A DNA stretch of 64,000 nt, from NCBI GenBank assembly GCA_034509755.1, contig CM067543.1, positions 51,144,653 to 51,208,652 on the forward strand, given 5' to 3'. Made by a program: the position numbers and the translations under genes. Of the stretch, positions 10,537 to 22,800 are shown piece by piece (position 1 is the stretch's first letter; each line of letters opens with the position of its first letter). The notes below the pieces were generated by a model. That model did no database searches. It was not told the origin of the DNA and was given only the letters and a program-made list of their open reading frames with translations. This DNA is from Anisodus tanguticus. Its lineage: Eukaryota > Streptophyta > Magnoliopsida > Solanales > Solanaceae.

Positions 10537-10820
10537 CCCTAAATCCTAGCTCACACCTATAAAAGCGGTACATATTTCATTGAAGAAACATCTCGAGTAT
10601 CTCATAAATTCTTAGGTATTAAGAAAGAGATCAAGAAAGGAGTAACCAAAGGAGTTCCTGCACAAGGATGTCTAAAATTCTTCTTACGGAAATTTAAGAG
10701 AGAAGAATCAAGAGGTAAATAAAATTGTACCCACATTATTTATTAATAAATATATTTTTTAAATATTTTGTTTGTGATTGCATTTATTTTTCATACATTA
10801 AAAATTTATTGCAAACAAAT
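10537..10820 (+). repeat. LTR-like repeat copy A
   Basis: Includes a promoter-like CACACCTATAAAAGCGGTAC and GTACCCACATTATTTATTAA. The same order of blocks recurs at 11240-11544, about 700 bp downstream, in the same orientation. Possible LTR of a very short retroelement. Confidence 0.5.
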
Positions 10821-11239
10821 TGCCACACTTAATGGGACCAAGTCTATCATTCATCTCTTTTCTTATAAATTAGATATGCAAGATATGAAGCCAATTTCTA
10901 TGATGGCCTCAAAGAAAATCAACAATATTGCATGCAACAATATCTATGTTGATGACACCGAAGAAAGAAAATTTTCAATAATGAGGACAACATCTCTTGT
11001 TCTCTATCCAAGCGATTCCTCATCAAAACCATAAAATCGTAAAGAAGAAAGCACCGTATTTATGCGTACTTCAAGTCTCGCTTTTGAGTTGCATAAGCCC
11101 TAAACTCCAACAAGCCTTAAAGTAAGAGACATTTGTAGATATCAAAATTTAACTGGATTTAAGAGGGCCTTCTACAAGACAAACCCAATTCATGTTCTTC
11201 AAACCCTAAAGTCTATCTGCGTTTCTTGGGGGTTACCCC

Positions 11240-11544
11240 ATCTTAAACCCTATCTCACACCTATAAAAAGGGGTACATATTTCATTGAAGAAGCATCTTC
11301 GAATATCTAATAAATTCTTGAGTATTCATAAAGAAAACAAGACATCAAATACTTTCTTTCCAAAGATTAATGGGATTCTTCCACAATGAGGTCCAAAAAT
11401 CATCCTACATTCAAGAAATACGGAGAAAAGAATCAAGGGATAAACAGAATTATACCCACACTGTTTATTAATAAATATTTTTTATATATTTTATTTGTAA
11501 TTGTAGTTTATTTTTCATACATTAAAATTTTTATTGCAAACAAT
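11240..11544 (+). repeat. LTR-like repeat copy B
   Basis: Contains CACACCTATAAAAAGGGGTA, TTTCATTGAAGAAGCATC and the later TATACCCACACTGTTTATTA, all matching copy A in order. Only ~420 bp separate the copies. No primer-binding site or polypurine tract was recognised, so a TRIM-like origin is a guess. Confidence 0.5.
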
Positions 11545-13319
11545 GGTTATTTGTTTAATATTTTGTCTATCTTAGTACAAGAATTAATTTTATTTTTCCT
11601 TTTGATATCCAAAGATACCGAAGACCAAATAAAAATATTCAAAGTGTTATAATATGTACAAATACACATGTGTTTTAAGTCTAATTCAACCCAAAAGCTA
11701 TCTTATATGGTAAATATCGACTAAAATAATATAAGGAGATCAATTATGCTCTCTCACATCGGTGTGGGACTCTAACACCTTCACACGCCCATGAGTAGAC
11801 ATTTGTAGCATAGATGATATAACAATGGGACTCAACATCGGGTACATCAAGAATTGGAATGAGTATAACTCTTATATCATGTGAAATAATAGATTTCGGA
11901 TCAAACTCAATTCCACAAATTAGCTTATATTATCTTATTGCATTGACGATTTTGAAGAATCCGCTCTTAACTTCTCTCAAAGTAGACTTCTTCATTATTG
12001 AGGATCTTCACTCTTCACCGTCCTTAGTTCGACTTCCCAAGCGTATGAAATTAAAGAGTAGGGATATTCCAATTTAGTTCTTACAATTCGAGAATGCACT
12101 ATAAGTAGATTCAAAATTTTCGATCACCTTATATTAATGAGAGCGTTATCCCAACTCTTTTATATGAAGCCTATGGCACTTAGTTGCTAAGAGCATTGTC
12201 ATCGATACAATCCACAACTTGTATCTCGTTTTTCCTATTTTAACGAAAGGGGATAACTTCCATCTAAGAACTCTTTCTTAATGTAGAATTATTCATAAAT
12301 ATACACCAATATCAATTACCTTATCTCATGACTATCCTGGACTCTAATAAAAATAAAATAATCACAATGCAATAAAGACAAGACCCTAAGTAACTTATTG
12401 AATTTTGGGAGACATTAAATAGTAGGTAGACTAAGAAAAATAAGTTAAAAGGTCCGATACATATGGGTAGACCTTACTAGGTGGTCTGTCTAAGACCATC
12501 TAGAATCTCATGTATTTTTCTCCGCTTTTCAGCAATAAAAGTAATTAATGCAGTTTAATAATCTCCAGCTTGTCTTAGCTTATTCAATAAAACATTTACT
12601 TAAATATAATTAAACCTTTTAAGAGTCTTTAGTTACCTGTTAATCTGGACTTTATTGGATTCTTCTTATTAGCTTGCTCATGTGCTTCTCCCAGCTTTAA
12701 CATTATCACCCTTACATTATACACACTATGTTTTTAAAGCATATTAGCAATTTTCTTTTGTAGGCACACATTATTTTAATCTCAAATTAGTCCTGTTTTA
12801 ATTAGTTGATAACTTAAGTAGACGTATAATTTAAGTAAGCTAAATAATACTAGTATTATTATCACTGAAAGTAGGTAACATTAGTAATATATTTGACCCA
12901 ACATTTAATAATTTATATATTTGAAGAAAATAATTTATAGAAAATCTCATAAAATTTGGTTTGTATTATATTCGTAGAAGCTGATCTTTTTCGTTCCAGC
13001 TTTTCCCTCGAATACATAGTATACTACTCCCTAGTAGTCCAGTGAGAAATGATTCTCTCGCTAGATTCCTAAAATTCTCCACTACAAGAAATTAGATAAA
13101 GCACATCTATTTATAATTATGCAAAACTTACTTTAACTAGATATTAAAAATCTTATTCTTATATAGTTTTGACTACACATTATTTTTAGATATGAATTAA
13201 TTAATCTAGCAAATATCAATAGTAAATAATTTTGGTTTTCTACTCCAATTTTGAATTAGTCTTCCAACATATCCTTTATTATAATAATCAAGTTTATTCA
13301 TTGAAATCGATTGTTTGTG
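11545..13319. other. No gene seen
   Basis: Long AT-rich stretch. TCACATCGGTGTGGGACTCT (about 11757) is a phrase common in plant repeats. No coding region, RNA gene or bounded element can be supported. Confidence 0.4.
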
Positions 13320-13560
13320 TATTTTATTTATAACAATATTTCACTATAATAATGAAAAAATATTCGGACAAACGACATTAACAGTTATATTATATGGTAT
13401 TTATAATAGCATTTCACTATAATAATTAAAAAATAAACAACAAACAATAAACAATATTATTATAGAAATATTTAATTATTATATTATATGTTATCTATAA
13501 CAACATTTTATTATACGAGCTAAAAAAAATCAACAAACATGTTGTTATAGAAAAGATTTA
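13320..13560. repeat. Clustered MITE-like units
   Basis: The phrase ATAACAA.ATTTCACTATAATAA followed by a ..AAACAACA-type spacer recurs about three times. The same family occurs once in intron 2 of the clathrin adaptor gene (about 15060-15190). The cluster lies about 280 bp upstream of that gene's start codon. Confidence 0.5.
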
Positions 13561-13740
13561 ACGATATTAACATACAAATGAAGAAATTATACAAAAATCA
13601 AGGCCAAAAACGAAAATAAAAGCGGGGTCCATATGACAAAAAGGTAAAGAAATGGAAATGATGACAATTCACAAGGCCAAATTGGAAAGAGGGAGCCAAC
13701 CGTAACAGAAGAAAAAGAATAGTAACCTCCGCCCTTCCAA

Positions 13741-13760
13741 TACACACACACACACACACA
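13741..13760. repeat. (CA)n microsatellite in the probable 5' UTR
   Basis: About nine CA repeats lie 86-105 bp upstream of the clathrin adaptor start codon, probably within its 5' UTR or core promoter. Confidence 0.8.
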
Positions 13761-13845
13761 GAAAGAGAATCATCAGGGGAAAACAAGGGTGTGACTGTGA
13801 AGTAACTACCGATTCTCAAGGAGAAAGAAGTGTAGAGAGAGAGAA

Positions 13846-16800
13846 ATGGGTACGCTTCAAAGTTGGAGGAAAGCATATGGTGCTCTCAAAGACCACACAA
13901 CTGTTGGCCTTGCCCATGTTAATAGCGATTTCAAGGTCCCCCCCCCCCTATATTCTCTCTAATTTTTCTGGGTATAATTTATTTCTTGTAAATGGATCAA
14001 TAAAGTTTGAATCTTGAAAATTATGAGCAATTTCTTATGTTAATAGCGATTTCAAGACCCCCCTTTTCACTAAAATCTCTATTTTTCTACTTGGGTATTA
14101 CTTATTTTTTCTGGGTATAATTTATCTGTTAGATTCTTGAAAATTATGAGCAATTTTTTATGTTAATAGCGATTTCAAGGTCCTTTTCCCCCTAATTTTC
14201 CTCTTTTTTCTACCCGGGTATTACTTTATTTTTTGTGGGTATAATTTATTTTTTCTGAAATGGAGCAAAAAAGTCTGAATCTTGAAAATTATACCCATTT
14301 GTTGATGTTAATAGAGATTTCAAGGTCCCCTTTTGTCTAAATTTTATATTTTTCCATTTAGGTATTACTTAATCTTTTGTGGGTTACTTTTATTTTTCTG
14401 AAATGAGCAAAAAAGTTTGAATCTTGAAATTTTTTGATGTTTGGTTTGTGGATTTTTGTGGATTAGGATGTGGATGTGGCGATCGTTAAGGCAACAAATC
14501 ATGTTGAGTGTCCACCCAAAGACAGACATCTTAGAAGTGAGTGTTCTTTTACTACTCTTTTAACAGATCCCATACTATAATGGGAAATATGAGATTTGAT
14601 TTGGGTTTTTCATGTTTGTGAATAGTACTTAGTGTGTTTCTTGATTTTTAGGGAGATCATGTGTTTCCCTGACTTGGGTACTTTCTTTTTAGAACTTAGA
14701 TATGTATAAGTTTTGGGGGTAATTATGTTAATCACAGTAGTAGTTAGGGATTTTACTTGTAAATATTGATTTGTGTTCATACTTTTTTGATTGTTATTCA
14801 TTTGTGTTTGTATTGTTACTGTAAAAGTGTGTAAAGATGTTGGTGGTAATATTGTGTTTTGGGTAATTGTATTGCTTGCTTTTAGGGAGATCACATGTTT
14901 GCCTGACTTGGGTTCTTTCTTTTTTGTCTGAAATTCGCGTGTTAGAACATAAATATGTATCAGTTTTGGGGTAATTATGTTGATAACATTAGGCGTTAGT
15001 GATTTTACTTGTAAATAGTCACTCAGGTATGTACTTTTATTGATTGTTACTTTAATAATATTATCCGAAGAAATGATGCTGCTATAGAGAGGTTTAACTG
15101 TTAGATTATATGTTCTCTATAACAAGATTTTGCTATAACAACTAAAATTATTTGAATAAACGACGCTGTTATAGAGAGGTTTAACTGTATTGTGTTTTTG
15201 GTACTTGTATTTCTTGCTTTTAGGGAGATCACGTGTTTTCCTCACTTGGGTTCTTTCTTTTTGGTCTGGAAATCGCGGTTTAGAACTTAGATTTGTATCA
15301 GTTTTGGGGTAGTTATGTTAATCACACTAGTTGTTAGTGATTTTACTTGGAAATATTCATTTGGGTTAGCATATTGTTGATTGTTATACATTTGTGTTTG
15401 TATTGTTACTGTAAAAGTGTGAAAAGAAGTTGGTGGTAATTATGTTAATCACATTAGTCGTTAAGGATTTTACTTGTAAATAACTATATATTCATTTGGG
15501 TTTGATTTTCTTTATTGTTATTAATTCGTGTTTGTATTGTTGCTTTAAAAATGCTGGTGGTAATACTGTATTTTTGGTTCTTGCAGAAATTTTGGTTTAT
15601 ACATCAGCGATGCGACCTCGTGCTGATGTTGCTTACTGCATACATGCTCTTGCGAGGCGATTGGCGAAGACACATAATTGGACGGTAAGGAGTTTGACAT
15701 AGTTAGTTTAATTGGCAAAATCATGTACTTCTGTGTGCCTTTTCGATGATTTGTTTTTTCTAGGGGAGTGCATTTTGTTGATGCTTTGATCTGAGTGACC
15801 ATATTTTATGATTATGGCTCTATAGATTCGTATTTTAGAGTGTAAAATGGGGTTCCCAACTTTTGAGAATGTTCATTGTAACTCTAGTAGCCTCTAAAGT
15901 TTATGTTTCTCTTAGTACAATTGCAATATATGCCCCGCTCCTCCTTTGAAATGTACATCTATTGCTGTATAACTTGCTAGCTATAGGGAAAAGTACCTCA
16001 ATGTGTTTCACATGGGATTTGAGTGAATTAAAGTAGTCCCCATTATAGGGGTGTGTTTGGTATGAAGGAAAATATTTTCCAGGAAAATAAGTGGGTTTCT
16101 TACTTATTTCCTTGTGTTCTGTATGTAAGCAAAAAATGTTATCAATCTAGACAGATACTATGGTGAGGTGTGGCGTGGGGTGGTCGGGATGGGGGCTAAC
16201 GGGGTGGGGTTGAAGATGAGGTGTGTTGGAGGGTGGGATGAGACAATGAACTTGGAATGTTAGGTATGGAACATGTTTTCGCTACTTCCATTAGGTAAGT
16301 CATTTTCCTCAATTTAAACTTGTTTTCCTAGAGAAAATGTTTTGCAAAAATTTTGACCATCCAAACATGGGAAAATTGGAAAGCATTTTCCAAAAAATAT
16401 TTTCTTCTCTACCAAAGATACCCTAGATCTTCATTTTCAACTTTCAAGGCTCTAGTTTAGGTGGTGTCTTGGAAATTGTCAGCACTGGACATAACATAAC
16501 ATGCTTCTATGAGGATCCTTTGAATTGATTAAACTGCAGATTCATGCAATAAAAAAAACTTTAAAATTGACGAGAGAAGCAAGATGGACACAGTTTGAGG
16601 GCTGATTTTGTAAACTCCAATCTCGTTTAGATAATATCTTTTAATATATGATGTTGTGCATCTGCTGCTGATGGCTGGTCAGGTGGTTATTTGATTGTCT
16701 GAGAATTAAGTTTTAGCAAAATAAATACACCTGTTCTGTATCCTTGAAAATCATTTAAAGGATGCTGACAAGCAATATTGGATATTAGTTCTTTTAATAC

Positions 16801-19800
16801 ATCTAAAGACATGAATTGTAGCTGGCCTCTGGAACTGGAGTTGAAACTTGATAGTATGACTGCAATAATTGAGTGGAAAATTGTGAGTGTGGAATATGAT
16901 GATATAAAAGTCTGGAAGGATTTAACTGTTATATGTACCTTAGTGAAAATTGTTCTGTAGAATTCTGCCATGCAAACATAGTTATGTAATTGCTAGCAGT
17001 TCCTTTTTATGCGCTAGGCCACTGAAAGTGTGTATCACTTTGATTCTTGCTATCACTAGAGACATAATATTATTGTTCAAGGTTGTAAATCAAAATATGT
17101 TGCTTGTTATGGGTTGTGTCTTCAAAGATCAAACAGTTACCTTTTATTTTTACAAGTTTGGGATTGTCCGTTACTGTTTTTGGTGTTGTTTTCCCTTCAT
17201 AATATAAAGCATTACATTTTCTTTCTTCTCCCTGTTCCCTGCTCAATATTTTCTTGTTAAATCAGTTACAAAATAGGAACTTATTGATCACTGTGCAAGA
17301 ATGCATCAGGGAGGTGCAACACAAATGCAGATCCAATGTTTTTACCATATAAAGGAGAACTCTACGTAGTTACTAGCACAGTTATTATGATGACGGGAGC
17401 TTTTTATGAGAGGAAAAGATAGAGGGAGGAAGTGAGTTGTCTAAAATTGATGACGTCCTGTATATAATTTCCATTAATGGGTAAAATCTCTATGTAACTG
17501 CAAGGAGGTGGTGGTAGAAAGTGCACTTTAATATTTGGTTGTTGTAAATAGGTGCTTATGAGACATCCTGTCAGAATGTATACTTTTCCCTTTTAAATGA
17601 GACGTGCAGAAATTGATGACGTCCTGTAAATAGGAAGTGAGTTGTCTAAAATTGATGACGTCCTGTATATAATTTCCATTAATGGTAAAATCTCTATGTA
17701 ACTGCAAGGAGGTGGTGGTAGAAAGTGCACTTTAGTATTTGGTTGTTGTAAATAGGTGCTTATGAGACATCCTGTCAGAATGTATACTTTTCCCTTTTAA
17801 ATGAGACGTGCAGAAAACTATGAGCTTCGCATGTCGATTTATTTTTTTGAGGACTTTCACAAATACTTTAATTTTTAGTAGTTATAAGTTCTGGTTCTTC
17901 TGCACCAGCCAAACAGATCTTGTAGAGAAATCTCAACTCCCTTTAAAATAGGATGAGATATAGGGTAATTAAGTGTCAAAGTGGGAGGTGGAAAAGTTCA
18001 GACATATTCTACAGATTTTCTTTATAATTCGGCAACAAACATATTGATGTTTATAATCACCTCTCTTTTATGGTTTACTATTTTGTGATGTATTTAACAC
18101 TTAAATTGCTCAACTAGTCCTTTCCCTTACGTGATAAGTTTTACATATAAATATCTTTCCACATTTTCTGAAATAGGTAGCACTGAAGACGTTGATAGTA
18201 ATCCACAGAACATTGAGGGAAGGTGATCCGACATTTAGAGAGGAACTTTTGAATTTCCAACAGAGAGGACGCATTCTCCAAATGTCCAATTTCAAGGATG
18301 ATTCAAGCCCAATTGGTTGGTAAAATTGCCATTATTGTTCTTTTGAGTTTCTGTTTACCTTTAGATTCGACCAAGTTCAACTAGAATGATTCTACCTTTT
18401 CCGTCCCTCCAGCTTGGGACTGCTCTGCCTGGGTACGAACATATGCACTCTTTCTGGAAGAACGGCTTGAATGCTTTAGGGTTCTGAAGTGTGATATTGA
18501 AGGGGAGCGCCTTCCTAAACCCTCCCAAGGGCAAGAAAAGGTTAGCATAATACTGTTGAACTTTCTGCTTACCATTCTGCATAACCCAAAAAGTTGTGTT
18601 GTCTTATTTTGTGAAGAAAATTGAATAATATTAGCCTACTAGAAGAAAAGTCATATTTCATAAAATTTTCATTTCATGCCCCCCCCCGAATTGGGTAAAT
18701 CATTTGTTCCACACCATTGGAGACTTTAGTTTCTGAAACATTGTGGAGAAGGTGCTTTGGCTGTCCATCAGCTATTTTCTTTACTTCCCCTTCCCTTCTT
18801 TCTTGCATTAAGTTGAGGATATGTTAACATGCGCAATTCCAGATGCACAATTTCTTTCAGATAGCTTGCGTATCATTATTACTATGTAAAGATGATTAAT
18901 AGTGGAACCACCTTAATTTTTCTTACTTATTGATACTTATGACGCCTTGGAAAATATTAACAAGGAAAAAGATTTATGATGCTTTGAAAAAGTAGAGCTT
19001 TTGTTCCTGTATTACTTCTGTTCCATGTTGTGTTGACATGACATATAGAGGCGGAGCCAGGATTTGAAGCTTATGGTTTCAGGATTCTAGTTCTTTTAAG
19101 TTATAGGGTTCTAAATTAATGATTTGTATATATTTAATGGATTTCTTAAGGCAAATACATGGTTTGGTCCAAAAGTATGGGATTTGGCCGAACCCCTAAC
19201 CCGTATTCTAGTTCCGTTCCTAACGACATATAAGGCAAATGAAGGACAAGGGACCTGGCAAGCATTCACCTAACAAATTTAATAGAAAGAGAGAATGCCA
19301 TGATAGTCCAAACACAACAATTAAAGTGTGAGCATTTAGTAGATTAAGCATGTAAAAATACCACAAACTTGAATTCGAAGGATAATTGCGCTTGGTGACT
19401 CAAAGTAAAAGCTAACTTAAAGTAACTTGTTAAATAAAACCATAGAAGTACAATAACACATATTGTAGTTCCTCCCATAGAAAAAGAAAATATTAATGTG
19501 TCCAATTTTTTTTACCTATACTAATAAAATTACTTTGATGATTGAGGCTTTTTACAGGCGCCTTTGATACAAATTAGTGTCAGAAAAAGAGATTGTTCTT
19601 CAGTATGGATGTTTTACAACTTAATAGTGGGTTCATAAAAGTACGTTGTAATAATAAATAAGGAAACCTCTCGCACTTCCAAGAAATTCCCGAGCAAATT
19701 GGTTTATTTGGTACAACACTTAAAAGAGGACGTTTTGAAGAGCCAGGACATAATTTATTTTCCTGCAGTGTTTGGAGAAATGGATTAGGGCTTGGTCTTT

Positions 19801-22800
19801 CATTCACTTAAGATATCTTCTGACTTCTATATATCAGTACTTGAAATTCGAACTATCATGTGCATTGCAATTATCATTACTTTTTGCGCAGGGATACAGC
19901 AAAACTAGGGAGTTGCCCAGTGATGAACTTTTGGAACAGTTGCCTGCTTTGCAGCAGTCGTTGTATCGTCTTATTGGATGTCGGGTAAATTTTTGAAGCT
20001 TGATAAACTTTTTTTTTAGTTGCAACCTATTTTTCTTTCGGATGACATTCCTAGTCGGATTCTGAAATTCCTATATTTAATCCATTTGAGTATAACATTT
20101 AAAAATCTTATTGACATTACAGCCTGAAGGAGCAGCAAATGGAAATTACGTGATACAATATGCCCTTGCCCTGGTATGGCTGTTTAGTTTGGCTACCTTT
20201 TTAAGTTGATTGATATTTTATACTTGTTAAAGAAAGTTCATTGATACTTGTAAATTGAACACCCAAGGGTTTCACCTAGCAGTTGATGAATTGGGTGAGG
20301 CCAGGACAAAAACTGCTGATTTTTTCTTATCTGCCTAAACTTTTGGTGGGCAGTTGCCGAGTAACTGTGTTGGTAAGAGGGGTGGAATAGGCATGGTGCG
20401 CTTAAGCGCTCGAACACCACCATTATTAAAACTTTTTATAAATTATGTATGTACATTTATGATAGCCCTTCCCGTTCATGAAATAAGGGGATGCATAGGA
20501 AAATGCTTGTTCTTATGTACTTACAACAAAAAATACTTGTTCTTATGCATGCAAGGAATGTAACCTTGTTAACAAAAAAAAGAATCTTAAACCTTGCTTT
20601 TCCTAGTTCTGGTGAGAGAAGTTTTAGGAGGGGGGAAATATGAAAACTAGTGGTGTACTTGGCGCATTGGCGAGAATTTGATGAAATGTCAAGTCTTGAC
20701 ATGCCAGAGACTAAAAAGGATCATCTGTTTCAAATTAATGCTCATCATTATTTAGCAATTAGAAAAGGTGGCTCCACAAGAAAAATTGTGTTTCAGTTTG
20801 TTTTTAAGTCCATCTTGGAAAGGTGGATATTTCTGGTCATATAGTTACTTAGTCATTTATGTGTTTAGCTGCAAGATTACATGCTGGTTCTCTGACCCTT
20901 TCCCTGTGCTTTCTTGATTTCTTATAATGAGGGAAATAGAATGCTTCTCTTCATGACACCGTCGTGCAGCTGACAGCCTGACATCTATTTGTAGACTTCA
21001 GAGTTGAATTTACTCATTTTCCATTCCAGGTCCTCAAGGAGAGCTTCAAAATCTATTGTGCTATAAATGATGGAATAATTAATCTTATTGACAAGGTGCA
21101 TTTGACTTTCAGCTTCTTCTGCAATATGACCTCATCAAAATATGGCTCGTTACTGTCATATCTGTTTCATCTTTTTGACGTTATTTTTCTACTGATTTTA
21201 ATTCAGTTTTTTGACATGCCAAGACATGAAGCTTTTAAGGCCCTTGATATCTACAAACGAGCTGGCCAGCAGGTGAACACACTGATAAATTTGATAGAAT
21301 ATTTTGCACCCTTGCTATTTCGGGTCGAATATTTTTTTCCCCATATAAAATAATATTTTCGACCCTATAGTTTCATTTCTTACTGCTCGCCTATCACCAT
21401 GCGGACATTTCTTTGGCTTTATGGTGCTATCTATAAGTTAATTATCTTGTTTTTTAGGCCATGCACCTCTCTGACTTTTATGAGGTTTGCAAAGGATTGG
21501 AACTCGCCAGGAACTTTCAGTTTCCTGTGTTGAGAGAGGTAATCTTACTACTAAGCTTCTGTATTGATTGATGTCGTTTCCAAATTATGTGGGCCCCATC
21601 AGCCTTGACACACTATTCTGGTTTTCAGCCTCCTCAATCCTTCCTTGTGACCATGGAAGAGTATATAAAAGAAGCACCCCGGATAGTCTCTCTGCCGATA
21701 GTAACTCTGGTAGTACATCTATTTCATATGCCAACGTATGCTGTTCCTTTGTATAGTGCTGATCTTTATTATCCTTTCTGTATCTATATAATGTATGAAG
21801 TTGGTTAAAGTATAGCAATATACATGTCTAATATCACTGTAGAATATTAACATTTTAAACTATAATTAGGATTACCCGGAGAGGCTTATGCTTACTTATA
21901 AACAAGAGGATGAACCTTCAGCTTCTGAAGATGCTCAAGATTCAGCTAACGAAACCCCACTTCCTCCGCCTTCAGATGATGCTGTTGTTTCAACCACTGA
22001 GGCGGCTCCTTCCCCGCCAATGCCTCCGCCTCCAAGCAGCTTGGAAACTGATGATTTACTGGTGAATTCAGCTAAATCTTATTGAATTTTTTGTTGTTTA
22101 TCTGGAACTTTAGGGATACTATATTGGGATTTTTTTTTTTGGTTCATATCATTACTAGCATTTTTGTTGTTTCAGGGGCTAAATGCACCAACAACTGCTT
22201 ATGCATCAGCGATTGAGGAGAGCAATGCTTTGGCTTTAGCTATAGTTCCATCTGGTAAATTATCTTATTTCACCTTCTAATGTATAGAACACTTATCTTC
22301 GGTAGAAATGGTGCTTGAACAAATCGGGTGTTGGTTTATTTTAAATAAACTATTAATACTTGCAGGGACAACACCATCTCCTCAGTCAAAAGATTTTGAT
22401 CCTACTGGATGGGAACTTGCCCTGGTCACAACTCCCAGCAGCGACTTATCTGCAGCTCAGGAGAGACAATTGGTAAGCCCTTGAAGTTCATTCTTAACTG
22501 TTGTGCTTTCTATAACTGCAGGGAGGGTATTGAATCTGTCAAAAAAATTTCTTGTTCTCCGCAAATTCTTGACAGACAAAAGGGAGATTACAGATTACTA
22601 AACTAAAACTGTATTTACTTTATTGGGTTTAGTTTTTTGTAACACAATTTTAAGGGAAAAGGGTCAAATATACCCCTCTACTTTAGTTTGTTAGTCAACT
22701 TTGCCCTCCGTTAGCGGAAGTAGTCAAATATACCCCTCCCGTTACAAGTTGGAGCCAAATATACCCCCTACCGTTAGTAAAGTATTCAAAAATACTCTTT

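Noticed and set aside
13320..13560. A CRISPR-like array of short spaced repeats
   Set aside because: Eukaryotic nuclear context; repeats are diverged MITE units with no constant spacer size.
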